64,000 bases of DNA from Sorangium cellulosum So ce56 (GTDB lineage: Bacteria > Myxococcota_A > Polyangia > Polyangiales > Polyangiaceae): the NCBI RefSeq assembly GCF_000067165.1, contig NC_010162.1:6269001-6333000 (forward strand), in the 5' to 3' direction. The number at the start of each line of letters is the position of its first letter. The stretch's first letter is position 1. The notes beneath the pieces are model-generated. The model was not told where the DNA came from. It made no database searches and saw only the letters and a program-made list of their open reading frames with translations. The position numbers and the translations under genes were made by a program. Of the stretch, positions 11,005-18,661 are shown piece after piece.

Positions 11005-13407
11005 GTGTCTCGAACCCCCTCCCTTCCGTCCGACGGTGACGCGTCCCGCAAGGGCCGCCGTGGCGGCCGGCCCGGTGACAGCGAGCCGCCGCCGCCCCCG
11101 GCGCCCGACACCTCGCTCGCCGACGAGGCGCAGCGCCGGTACCTGAACTACGCGCTCAGCGTCATCACGTCGCGCGCGCTGCCCGACGTCCGCGACGGGT
11201 TGAAGCCGGTGCAGCGCCGCATCCTCTACGCGATGCTGCACGACCTGCACCTCGGGCCGGACGCGAAGTACCGGAAGAGCGCGGCGGTCGTCGGTGACGT
11301 GATGGGCAAGTACCACCCGCACGGCGACGTCGCGATTTACGACGCGATGGTCCGGCTCGCGCAGGACTTCGTGATGCGGGCGCCGCTCATCGCCGGCCAC
11401 GGGAACTTCGGCTCCGTGGACGGCGATGCGCCCGCCGCGATGCGTTACACCGAGGCGAAGCTCCGGCCCCTGGCTCTGGAGCTGCTCAGCGAGCTCGGCC
11501 AGCGCACCGTGGACTTTCGTCCCAACTACGACGGGACCCGCTTCGAGCCGATCGTCCTTCCGTCGCGCTTCCCCAACCTCCTCGTGAACGGCTCGCAGGG
11601 GATCGCGGTCGGGATGGCGACGAGCATCCCGCCGCACAACCTGGGCGAGGTGATCGACGCGTGCGTCGCGCTGATCGAGAACCGCGAGCTCACCACGCAC
11701 CGGCTGCTGTCGTACGTGAAGGGGCCGGACTTCCCGACCGGAGGTCAGCTGCACGCGACGAAGAAGGAGCTCGAGGCCGTCTACACGGCGGGCCAGGGCT
11801 CGCTGAAGCTCCGCGGCGAGTGGCAGCTGGAAGAGGGCGACGGCAAGCGCGGCGCCGCTCCGCAGATCGTGATCACCTCGATCCCGTACGGCATCGAGCG
11901 GAAGGCGATCGTCGAGAAGATCGCCGAGGTGATCCTCTCCAAGAAGCTGCCGACGCTCGTGGACGTGCGCGACGAGTCGACCGGCGAGGTGCGCATCGTG
12001 ATGGAGCTCAAGCGCGGCGCCGACGCGCAGCTCGTGATGGCGTACCTCTACAAACAGACGCCGCTCGCGATCAACGTGCAGGTGAACCTCACCTGCCTCG
12101 TGCCCACCGACAACGCGGAGATCGCCGCGCCGCGGCGGCTCGGCCTGCACGAGATCCTGACGAAGTTCCTCGACTTCCGCTACGCGACGGTGACGCGGCG
12201 GCTCGAGTTCGAGCTCGGCGAGCTGAGGCGGCGGATCACGATCCTCGAGGGGTTCGAGAAGATCTTCGACGCGCTCGACGAGGTGATCCGGATCATCCGC
12301 AAGAGCGAGGGCAAGGCCGACGCGGCCGAGAAGCTGATGAAGCGCTTCACCCTCAACGAGGAGCAGACGGACGCGATCCTCGAGCTCAAGCTCTACAGGC
12401 TGGCGCGGCTCGAGATCCTGCTCGTGCAGAAGGATCTCGGCGAGAAGCGCGCCGAGGCCAAGCGGATCGAAGGGCTGCTCCGGAGCGACGCGAAGCGCTG
12501 GGGGATCGTCCGCGACGAGCTCGTCGAGATCAAGGGATCCTACGGCGAGAAGCGCCGCACGAAGGTGGTCGGCTCGATCGACGAGCCCGAGTACCAGGCG
12601 GAGGACTTCATCGTGGCCGAGGACGCGAACGTGATCCTCTCGGCGCAGGGCTGGGTGAAGCGGGTCCGCGAGGTGAAGGATCTGGCCTCGACGCGCATCC
12701 GCGAGGGAGACAGCGTCCTCGCGGCCGTCGCCGGCTCGACGCGGTCGACGGTCGCGTTCTTCTCGAACCTCGGCGCGTGCTACGTGTGCCGCATCCACGA
12801 CGTGCCGCAGTCGACCGGCTACGGCGATCCCGTGCAGAAGCTGTTCAAGCTGGCCGACGGCGAGCGGCTGATCGCGCTGATGTCCTTCGATCCGAGGGCG
12901 CTCGACGTCCCGGCGCAGACCCCGGACTCCGCCGAGCCGGAGCCGCCCTTCGCGCTGGCGATCACCCGAGGAGGCCTCGGCTTCCGGTTCTCGCTGCGGC
13001 CGCACCGCGACCCATCGACGCGCTCCGGGCGCCGCTTCGCCAAGCTGAACGAGGGCGACGAGGTGCTCTTCGTCCACGCGGTGGACGGCGCCGACCGGGT
13101 GCTCTGCGCCTCGAGCGACGCCTGGGCGCTCAGCGTGGCCGTGGAGGAGCTCGCCCTGCTCTCCGGCCCGGGCAAGGGCTCCGTCGTCATGCGGGTCGCC
13201 GAAGGTGAGCGCCTGGTCGGCGCCGCGCTCGCCCTCGGGCCGAGCGACGTGATCACGGTCGAGACGGAGAAGGGCAAGACGCTCGAGATCGCCGCGAGCA
13301 AAATCGCCGGCCAGCGCGGCACCCAGGGCGAGCCGGTCGCGCGACGCGACCGCTTCGCCCGCGTGGTGCCGCCGGCCGTCGTCGTACCGACGCTGGAGGT
13401 GAGCTGA
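11005..13407 (+). CDS. parC: DNA topoisomerase IV subunit A (ParC/GyrA family)
   Basis: The 800-aa product is the breakage-reunion subunit of a type IIA topoisomerase. It shows LNYALSVITSRALPDVRDGLKPVQRR, the winged-helix QRDR segment HPHGDVAIYD, and the catalytic tyrosine Y148 in AAMRYTE. The tower and coiled-coil region follow, ending with EEQTDAILELKLYRL. A beta-pinwheel C-terminal domain comes last, with degenerate box-like repeats (AQGWVKRVRE, GQRGTQGE). The GTG at 11005 is favoured because GGAG lies 6 bp upstream at 10995-10998. Earlier GTG or TTG starts would add a non-conserved leader. The partner ParE follows 2 bp later. A gyrase assignment cannot be fully excluded, because parts of the core resemble GyrA (GNFGSVDGD). 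The usual Ser of the quinolone pocket is Val (V109). Confidence 0.88.
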   Translation: MSRTPSLPSDGDASRKGRRGGRPGDSEPPPPPAPDTSLADEAQRRYLNYALSVITSRALPDVRDGLKPVQRRILYAMLHDLHLGPDAKYRKSAAVVGDVMGKYHPHGDVAIYDAMVRLAQDFVMRAPLIAGHGNFGSVDGDAPAAMRYTEAKLRPLALELLSELGQRTVDFRPNYDGTRFEPIVLPSRFPNLLVNGSQGIAVGMATSIPPHNLGEVIDACVALIENRELTTHRLLSYVKGPDFPTGGQLHATKKELEAVYTAGQGSLKLRGEWQLEEGDGKRGAAPQIVITSIPYGIERKAIVEKIAEVILSKKLPTLVDVRDESTGEVRIVMELKRGADAQLVMAYLYKQTPLAINVQVNLTCLVPTDNAEIAAPRRLGLHEILTKFLDFRYATVTRRLEFELGELRRRITILEGFEKIFDALDEVIRIIRKSEGKADAAEKLMKRFTLNEEQTDAILELKLYRLARLEILLVQKDLGEKRAEAKRIEGLLRSDAKRWGIVRDELVEIKGSYGEKRRTKVVGSIDEPEYQAEDFIVAEDANVILSAQGWVKRVREVKDLASTRIREGDSVLAAVAGSTRSTVAFFSNLGACYVCRIHDVPQSTGYGDPVQKLFKLADGERLIALMSFDPRALDVPAQTPDSAEPEPPFALAITRGGLGFRFSLRPHRDPSTRSGRRFAKLNEGDEVLFVHAVDGADRVLCASSDAWALSVAVEELALLSGPGKGSVVMRVAEGERLVGAALALGPSDVITVETEKGKTLEIAASKIAGQRGTQGEPVARRDRFARVVPPAVVVPTLEVS

Positions 13408-13409
13408 AC

Positions 13410-15347
13410 ATGGCCGCCACGAATTCCCCGGTCCGCGCCGCTTCCGGCGCACGTTACACGGCCGCCGACATCGAGGTGCTCGAGGGGCTCGAGCCCGTCC
13501 GCAAGCGCCCCGCCATGTACATCGGCGGCACCGACGCGAGGGGCTACCACCACCTGCTCTGGGAGATCGTCGACAACGCCGTCGACGAGGCCATCAACGG
13601 GCACGCGAAGCGGATCGAGGTGACGCTCGACGCCGATCTCCAGGGCGCCACGGTGACCGACGACGGGCGCGGCATCCCGGTGGACGTCCATCCCAGGTAC
13701 AAGCGCCCCGCGCTCGAGCTCATCTTCTGCACGCTGCACGCAGGCGGGAAGTTCGCGAGCGACAACTACAAGGTCTCAGGCGGGCTCCACGGCGTCGGAT
13801 CGAGCGTCGTCAACGCGCTCTCCGAGCTCGTCGAGGTCCGGGTGCTGCGCGACGGGTCCGAGCACCAGCAGACGTTCTCGCGCGGCGCGCCGACCAGCAA
13901 GCTCAAGAAGGGCGCGCCCACCCGCAAGCACGGCACGACCATCCATTTCAGGCCCGATCCGGAGATCTTCGGGCAGGGCCGGCGCTTCGATCCCGAGACC
14001 ATCCGCGAGCGCCTGGAGGCCAAGGCGTACCTCCACGGAGGGCTCGAGATCGCGTTCCGCGATCTCTCGTCCGGAGAGTCGATCGAGCTCCTCCACCCGA
14101 ACGGCATCGCGGACTTCTTGCCGAAGCTGGTCGCCCAGCGCGGCAAGCCGGTGACGCACCCGTCCATCTTCTACGTCGCGCGCGAGGGCGAGATCCGCCT
14201 GGAGGCCGCGCTCCAGTGGACGGAGTCGACCGACGAGTACGTGAAGTCGTACGTCAACGGCATCCCGACGCACGCGGGCGGCGCGCACGAGTCCGGCTTC
14301 AGCGGCGCGATCGTGAAGGCGGTCCGCGCGTTCATGGACGCGAAGAAGGTCCAGCCGAAGGGGGTCACGCTGACGGCCGACGACATCCGCGAGGGGATCG
14401 TGGGTGTCCTGTCCATCTACATCCAGGATCCGCAGTTCCAGGGGCAGACGAAGGATCGACTCAACAACGCCGAGGCCGGGCCGGCGGTCGAGGGCATGGT
14501 CCGGCCGGCGCTCGAGCAGTGGATGCTCCACAACGGCACGGCCGGCGAGTCGATCGTGGCCCGCGCGATCCTGGCGGCGCGCGCCAGGGAGGCGCGGCGC
14601 GAGGCGACCCAGCAGGTCCTGCGCAAGACGCCGGTGTCGCACCGGCTGAACCTGCCGGGGAAGCTCGCCGATTGCGCCTCGACCGATCCGAGCGAGAGCG
14701 AGCTCTTCATCGTCGAGGGCGACAGCGCAGGTGGCTCGGCCAAGCAGGGCCGGGACCGCCGGACCCAGGCGATCCTCCCGCTCCGCGGCAAGGTGCTCAA
14801 CGCGGAGCAGGCCTCGACCTCGAAGGTGCTCGGCAACAAGGAGCTCCAGGACATCGTGAGCGCGCTGGGCTGCGGCTTTGGAAAGGACTTCGATGCCTCC
14901 AAGTTGCGTTACGGAAGGATTTTTCTACTCATGGACGCCGACAGCGACGGCCAGCACATCGCGACGCTGCTGCTGACGTTCTTCTACCGGCACCTGCCCG
15001 GCCTGCTCCGCGGCGGGCACGTGTTCCTCGCGCAGCCGCCCCTCTACAGGATCGACGTCGGCAAGGAGACGCACTGGGCGCTCGACGACGCGGAGCGCGA
15101 CCGGGTCCTCGCGAAGCTCCCCAAGACGGCCAAGGCGGATATCTCGCGGTTCAAGGGGCTCGGCGAGATGCCCGCGGAGGACCTCAAGGCGACCACGCTC
15201 GACATCCGACGCCGGCGCGCGCTGCGCATCGTGATCGAGGGAGAGATCGAGACCGATCGCATCCTGAACGAGCTGATGGGCAAGGACGCCCAGGCGCGCT
15301 TCCGCTTCATCATGGAGCGCGCGCCGAACGCCGAGATCGACGTCTGA
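13410..15347 (+). CDS. parE: DNA topoisomerase IV subunit B (ParE/GyrB family)
   Basis: The 645-aa ATPase subunit pairs with the gene just upstream. The GHKL ATPase domain shows EIVDNAVDEA (Mg/ATP Asn), DDGRGIPVD, and the lid GGLHGVGSSVVNALS. The transducer domain follows. The TOPRIM domain shows EGDSAGGSAKQGRD and the metal-binding DADSDGQHIATLLL. The end RFRFIMERAPNAEIDV is typical. LYRIDVGKE is ParE-like while LLLTFFYR is GyrB-like. The short length and the operon with the A subunit favour topoisomerase IV. The ATG at 13410 has GGAGG at 13395-13399, inside the end of parC, so translation is probably coupled. A hairpin at 15361-15380 closes the operon. Confidence 0.9.
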   Translation: MAATNSPVRAASGARYTAADIEVLEGLEPVRKRPAMYIGGTDARGYHHLLWEIVDNAVDEAINGHAKRIEVTLDADLQGATVTDDGRGIPVDVHPRYKRPALELIFCTLHAGGKFASDNYKVSGGLHGVGSSVVNALSELVEVRVLRDGSEHQQTFSRGAPTSKLKKGAPTRKHGTTIHFRPDPEIFGQGRRFDPETIRERLEAKAYLHGGLEIAFRDLSSGESIELLHPNGIADFLPKLVAQRGKPVTHPSIFYVAREGEIRLEAALQWTESTDEYVKSYVNGIPTHAGGAHESGFSGAIVKAVRAFMDAKKVQPKGVTLTADDIREGIVGVLSIYIQDPQFQGQTKDRLNNAEAGPAVEGMVRPALEQWMLHNGTAGESIVARAILAARAREARREATQQVLRKTPVSHRLNLPGKLADCASTDPSESELFIVEGDSAGGSAKQGRDRRTQAILPLRGKVLNAEQASTSKVLGNKELQDIVSALGCGFGKDFDASKLRYGRIFLLMDADSDGQHIATLLLTFFYRHLPGLLRGGHVFLAQPPLYRIDVGKETHWALDDAERDRVLAKLPKTAKADISRFKGLGEMPAEDLKATTLDIRRRRALRIVIEGEIETDRILNELMGKDAQARFRFIMERAPNAEIDV

Positions 15348-15748
15348 CATCGATCCCTCCGATCCCTCGTTCGAGGGGTCGCGGCGACTCCGCGCCTCGC
15401 GCGGACCTCGTTGGATGCGGCGCCTCGCTCCAGCATTCATCCCCCTGACCGCCATGAGCTCGCCGCGAGGATGTCGCGATGCAGGCGACCGCCATGGCGT
15501 GCTCGTCGCGAAGACACAATGTGCCAACCGCGGGTGATCTCTGGCGCCTGTGCCACGTGAACGGCAGGCCACACCCCGTCGGACATCGCGAGCAGGCTGC
15601 CGGGCAATCGCGGGATTTTGTGCTGCTGAATGCCGAATCGCGTGAGCCGAGAGCGCTGCGTCAGCTTGCGGCCTGCTGGTTGCAATACGTCGCGCCGGTG
15701 GCCGCGATGACCGCGAGACACCGCCCTTTCACCGCTGGAGAGGTACTC
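15348..15748. other. Intergenic stretch between parE and the AraC-type gene
   Basis: About 400 bp holding the parE hairpin near its left end. I see no supported gene. An open frame that runs through it is the upstream extension of the AraC-type gene, and its translation is not protein-like. The promoter of the regulator should lie in its right half, but no clear boxes are visible. Confidence 0.4.
15361..15380 (+). terminator. Hairpin after parE
   Basis: An 8-bp stem (GATCCCTC / GAGGGGTC, one G-T pair) with a 4-nt loop starts 13 bp after the parE stop. No U-rich tail follows, which is common in very GC-rich genomes. Confidence 0.5.
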
Positions 15749-16324
15749 GTGACGACTGCGCTTCCCATCTCGACTCCGATCGCACCCTCCTCGTCCCACA
15801 GCATGCCGGCCGCATGTTCCCTGTCGGTTCCGAGCGGCGCGCCTGCCGCACGGCCGGCGTCGCTCCCCGCGCATGGCGTCGCTGCGCCGAGCCACGGCGC
15901 GCAGCTGCCGCGCGAGCGCGCTGTGGCGACCGGCGCCTCCCGATCCACGCCACCACTGCGCTCGGCAACCCCGCTGCCGCGCAGTACCTCGGAGCGGATC
16001 CTGCTCGGCCGCGACCGCATCCGCAGCGCCGCGGAAGCAGGCCAGAGGATCCGTTCTTACGAGGTCGCGCTGGACCTCGATCTGTCCGAGTTTCACTTCG
16101 CACGGCTCTTCCGTGCGGCCTTCGGGTCATCGCCCCACGTCTATTACGATGAGGTGCGTGCGGAGCGCGCGCGAGCGCTCCTGCATGAGGGGCTAACCGA
16201 GGGAGAGGTCGCCCGCCGCATCGGCTTCCGCAGGCCTGCAGAGCTCCGCGCCCTCCTGTCCAAGCGCGGCAGCACGCCGCCCTCGGCCGGAGAGACGGAG
16301 CCGAGCGACGCATCTGCCGAGTGA
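15749..16324 (+). CDS. AraC-family transcriptional regulator (C-terminal HTH)
   Basis: The C-terminal 95 residues form the double helix-turn-helix of AraC/XylS regulators: VALDLDLSEFHFARLFRAAFGSSPHVYYDEVR, then ERARALLHEGLTEGEVARRIGFRRPAELRALLSK. The HTH starts around residue 95 of 191. The N-terminal part is low-complexity Ser/Pro/Ala with no sensor domain I can identify. The GTG at 15749 was chosen because GGAGAGG lies at 15737-15743. An earlier ATG at 15479 would add 90 residues of poor quality. The final helix of the second HTH looks more degenerate than usual, as SHFSRAFK is replaced by AELRALLS. Targets are unknown. Confidence 0.75.
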   Translation: MTTALPISTPIAPSSSHSMPAACSLSVPSGAPAARPASLPAHGVAAPSHGAQLPRERAVATGASRSTPPLRSATPLPRSTSERILLGRDRIRSAAEAGQRIRSYEVALDLDLSEFHFARLFRAAFGSSPHVYYDEVRAERARALLHEGLTEGEVARRIGFRRPAELRALLSKRGSTPPSAGETEPSDASAE

Positions 16325-16409
16325 GCTGACGGCAGAGATCGATCCTGCGGAGCGCTGGCACCGCCGCCCCCGGTGCGAGGACAAAGTGCTTACCCCCATG
16401 ACACGACGA

Positions 16410-17228
16410 TCAGAGCCTCCGGTGCGTGAGCGACGGTAGGTTCGCCCTGACCCGATCGAGGTAGGACGGGTCGAGCATCGCCATCGCGATCCCCTCCCCT
16501 TCCGAGGCCTGAGCGATCACCTCACCCCACGGATCGATGACGCACGATTTCCCGAACGTCGCCCGCCCGCCAGGATGCTTGCCCCACTGTGCCGCGGCCA
16601 CGACGTACGCCTGGGCCTCGATGGCCCGCGCGCGGAGCAGGACCAGCCAGTGGTCCTTGCCGGTGAGCAGGGTGAACGCCGCAGGGACGGCGATCGCCTC
16701 TGCGCCAGCGGACGAGAGCGCGCGGTAGAGCTCCGGGAACCGGACGTCGTAGCAGATCGACAGCCCGAGCTTCACGCCGTCGATCTCGGTGACGACGGGG
16801 CGATCCCCGGCGGTCGTCGACGCCGACTCGCGGTACTTCGTTCCGTCGGCGATCTCGACGTCGAAGAGATGAATCTTCCTGTAGCGCGCGGTGAGCCGGC
16901 CGTCGGCCCCGAAGACCGCGCAGGTGTTGTACGGCCGCGCCGGATCGTGCGCGCGCTCGGGGAAGCCGCCGGCCACGATGGTCACCCGGGCGGAGCGCGC
17001 CGCGTCGGCGAGACGACGCGCGATCGGACCGCCGCCAGCGTCGAGGTCCTCCGCGATGTTGCGCTTCCCCTCCTCGTTGCCCATGTACGCGAAGTTCTCG
17101 GGCAGCACGACCGTCGTCGCCCCACGGCGCGCCGCCTCGACGACGAGCACCTCGACCCGCGCCAGGTTCTCGCTCACGTTCTCCTGGCTGGAGAGCTGAA
17201 GGGCCGCCCAGATCACCGGTTTCTCCAT
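16410..17228 (-). CDS. Carbon-nitrogen hydrolase (nitrilase superfamily; deaminated glutathione amidase-like)
   Basis: The 272-aa protein has the full nitrilase catalytic triad: E44 in VLPENFAYMG, K118 in RYRKIHLFD and C159 in LSICYDVRFPELYR. The surrounding motifs match the NIT1 branch, which cleaves deaminated glutathione or related omega-amides. Substrate is inferred from the family only, and a generic amidase role remains possible. Length and start (ATG at 17228, MEKPVIWAALQLSSQ) are normal. It is cytoplasmic, with no signal peptide. It lies 62 bp downstream of the Cys-rich gene on the same strand and may be co-transcribed with it. Confidence 0.88.
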   Translation of the reverse strand: MEKPVIWAALQLSSQENVSENLARVEVLVVEAARRGATTVVLPENFAYMGNEEGKRNIAEDLDAGGGPIARRLADAARSARVTIVAGGFPERAHDPARPYNTCAVFGADGRLTARYRKIHLFDVEIADGTKYRESASTTAGDRPVVTEIDGVKLGLSICYDVRFPELYRALSSAGAEAIAVPAAFTLLTGKDHWLVLLRARAIEAQAYVVAAAQWGKHPGGRATFGKSCVIDPWGEVIAQASEGEGIAMAMLDPSYLDRVRANLPSLTHRRL

Positions 17229-17290
17229 GCGGCAAGCCTACCGCACGGGGACCCGGCGTGGACCGCGCGCCGACGGGAGCGCAGGGCTCG

Positions 17291-18010
17291 TCAGATTCCT
17301 CGATCTCCGGGCGCTCCGGCAGCGCCACCTGCCCCGCCGGCGCCAGCAGCCCCGCCGCCACCTGCCCCAGCAGCTCCGCCAGCGCCAGCGGCACCTGCCC
17401 CGCCAGCGCCAGCAGCCCCACCGCCACCAGCGCCACCTGCCCCGCCGGCGCCGGCGGCTCCACCGCTGCCGTCCACCTCGGCGGGCGCGGCGCACTCGAG
17501 CGGCGCACCGGAGTAGGTGCACCTGGCGCTGCACGCGGCGCACACACAGGCGAGCACCCGCTGGAACATCCGGTGGGCGGCGCCCGCTTCGTCCGGGAAC
17601 ACACACGCCGTCTGGCAGGCTTTCTTGCGGCCGCACCCCTTGAGGCACAGGCTGATCGGCCTGCACTCAGGCTCCCCGTCGCACGCCGCGAGTTCCGCCT
17701 CGCAGCGCCCACCGCGGGACGCATGCTCGTTGAAGCAATCGCCGCAGCGCCCGGCTTCGCCGCCATAGGCCGCGAGGCATTCGCAGACGTTCGACGGCCC
17801 CTTTTCATCGCCCGCATCGGGCGGCGCTCCCCCCGAGGCGCCCGCGCTGGTGGAGCTGCCCGCCTGAGGGCGCGGCGACGGGGGCCGCTCGTCGGTGCAG
17901 CTCGGGAGCGACGCGAGCGCAAGCGCCGCACCCCAGGCCATCACGCCGCAGAGGACAGCCCAGCCGTACAACCCGACAGGAGCGCGCATCGCCCTCCGCA
18001 CGATCGCCAT
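17291..18010 (-). CDS. Secreted Cys-rich protein with Gly/Ala-rich tail
   Basis: From ATG 18010 the 239-aa product has a basic N terminus, a hydrophobic segment (WAVLCGVMAWGAALALASL) and a possible lipobox Cys just after it (LPSC). A Ser/Pro/Gly linker follows, then a central domain with about 17 cysteines in CxxC-like spacing (VCECLAAYGG, RCGDCFNEHA, LCLKGCGRKKACQTAC, CVCAACSARC). The last 60 residues are almost only Gly and Ala (AGGAGGAGGGG). Such Cys-rich lipoproteins are frequent in myxobacteria, and none has an assigned role that I know of. The tail is encoded by a GC-rich imperfect repeat. An earlier in-frame ATG at 18091 exists but gives a worse signal sequence. Confidence 0.65.
   Translation of the reverse strand: MAIVRRAMRAPVGLYGWAVLCGVMAWGAALALASLPSCTDERPPSPRPQAGSSTSAGASGGAPPDAGDEKGPSNVCECLAAYGGEAGRCGDCFNEHASRGGRCEAELAACDGEPECRPISLCLKGCGRKKACQTACVFPDEAGAAHRMFQRVLACVCAACSARCTYSGAPLECAAPAEVDGSGGAAGAGGAGGAGGGGAAGAGGAGAAGAGGAAGAGGGGAAGAGGAGGAAGAPGDRGI
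17303..17465. repeat. Imperfect low-complexity repeat encoding Gly/Ala tail
   Basis: The + strand reads as an irregular alternation of GCCCCGCC, GCGCCAGCAG and GCCACCTG units. It encodes the Gly/Ala tail of the Cys-rich protein on the other strand. Lengths of such tracts often vary between strains. It is not a CRISPR array because the units are contiguous and unequal. Confidence 0.6.
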
Positions 18011-18132
18011 GATGGGGACGAGCGTAGCCTGCCTCTCTCCCGCGACCGAGCCTGAGCCGCACGGCTCATGAACGTCCGCAGGATCCGCCAAGGCCGCACG
18101 GAACCCTCTCCCGGCGGCGCCCGATCGCTCCT

Positions 18133-18648
18133 ATGCTTTCCCCGCACGTCACAAAAATTCTCATGGAAATCGCTCCCCTGTCGCTGTTGCCGCGCTCCGT
18201 GCTCGCCCTCGCCAAGGAGGTCGCGCGCGCGCTGCTCCGGCGACCTGTCGTCGGCATCGCCGCCGCCGCTCAGACCGCCGACGGCCGGTGGCTGCTCGTT
18301 CGCCGCAGCGACACCGGAACCTGGGCGCTCCCGGGAGGCACCCTGGAATGGGGGGAGACGCTCCGCGACAGCATCGTGCGGGAGCTCGCCGAGGAGGCCG
18401 GCGTCACCGAGGTCGAGCTCGGGCGGGTCGTGGGCGTGTACTCGCGGCCCGATCGCGACATCCGGTTCCACGCCGTGACGGTCGTCGTCACCGCCCGGAT
18501 CGCCGCGCCGACGCGCCCCCCGCAGAACCCGCTCGAGATCCGCGAGGCCAGGCTGTTCCGGGAAGACGAGCTCCCGTCCGAGCTCGCGATGGACATGGGG
18601 GATCTCTTCGCCGCCGCCCGGCGCGCCGGCGACACGGAGCTCGAGTGA
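18133..18648 (+). CDS. Nudix hydrolase
   Basis: The 171-aa product carries a complete Nudix box: GGTLEWGETLRDSIVRELAE followed by EAGV, with the RELAEE metal ligands intact, near residues 75-98. The family hydrolyses nucleoside diphosphates linked to another moiety. Specificity cannot be read from the sequence. LVRRSDTGTWALPGG before the box and EIREARLFREDELP after it are typical. The start is uncertain between ATG 18133 and ATG 18163, since neither has a clear ribosome binding site. The gene ends 13 bp before ligA, and a shared operon suggests nucleotide housekeeping. Confidence 0.88.
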   Translation: MLSPHVTKILMEIAPLSLLPRSVLALAKEVARALLRRPVVGIAAAAQTADGRWLLVRRSDTGTWALPGGTLEWGETLRDSIVRELAEEAGVTEVELGRVVGVYSRPDRDIRFHAVTVVVTARIAAPTRPPQNPLEIREARLFREDELPSELAMDMGDLFAAARRAGDTELE

Positions 18649-18661
18649 GCCGAGGCAAGCG

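Noticed and set aside
10786..13452. Long minus-strand open frame opposite parC
   Set aside because: Shadow of the strongly conserved topoisomerase gene.
17303..17465. Repeat block that could suggest a CRISPR-like array
   Set aside because: Units are contiguous, unequal and without spacers; they encode a Gly/Ala tail on the other strand.
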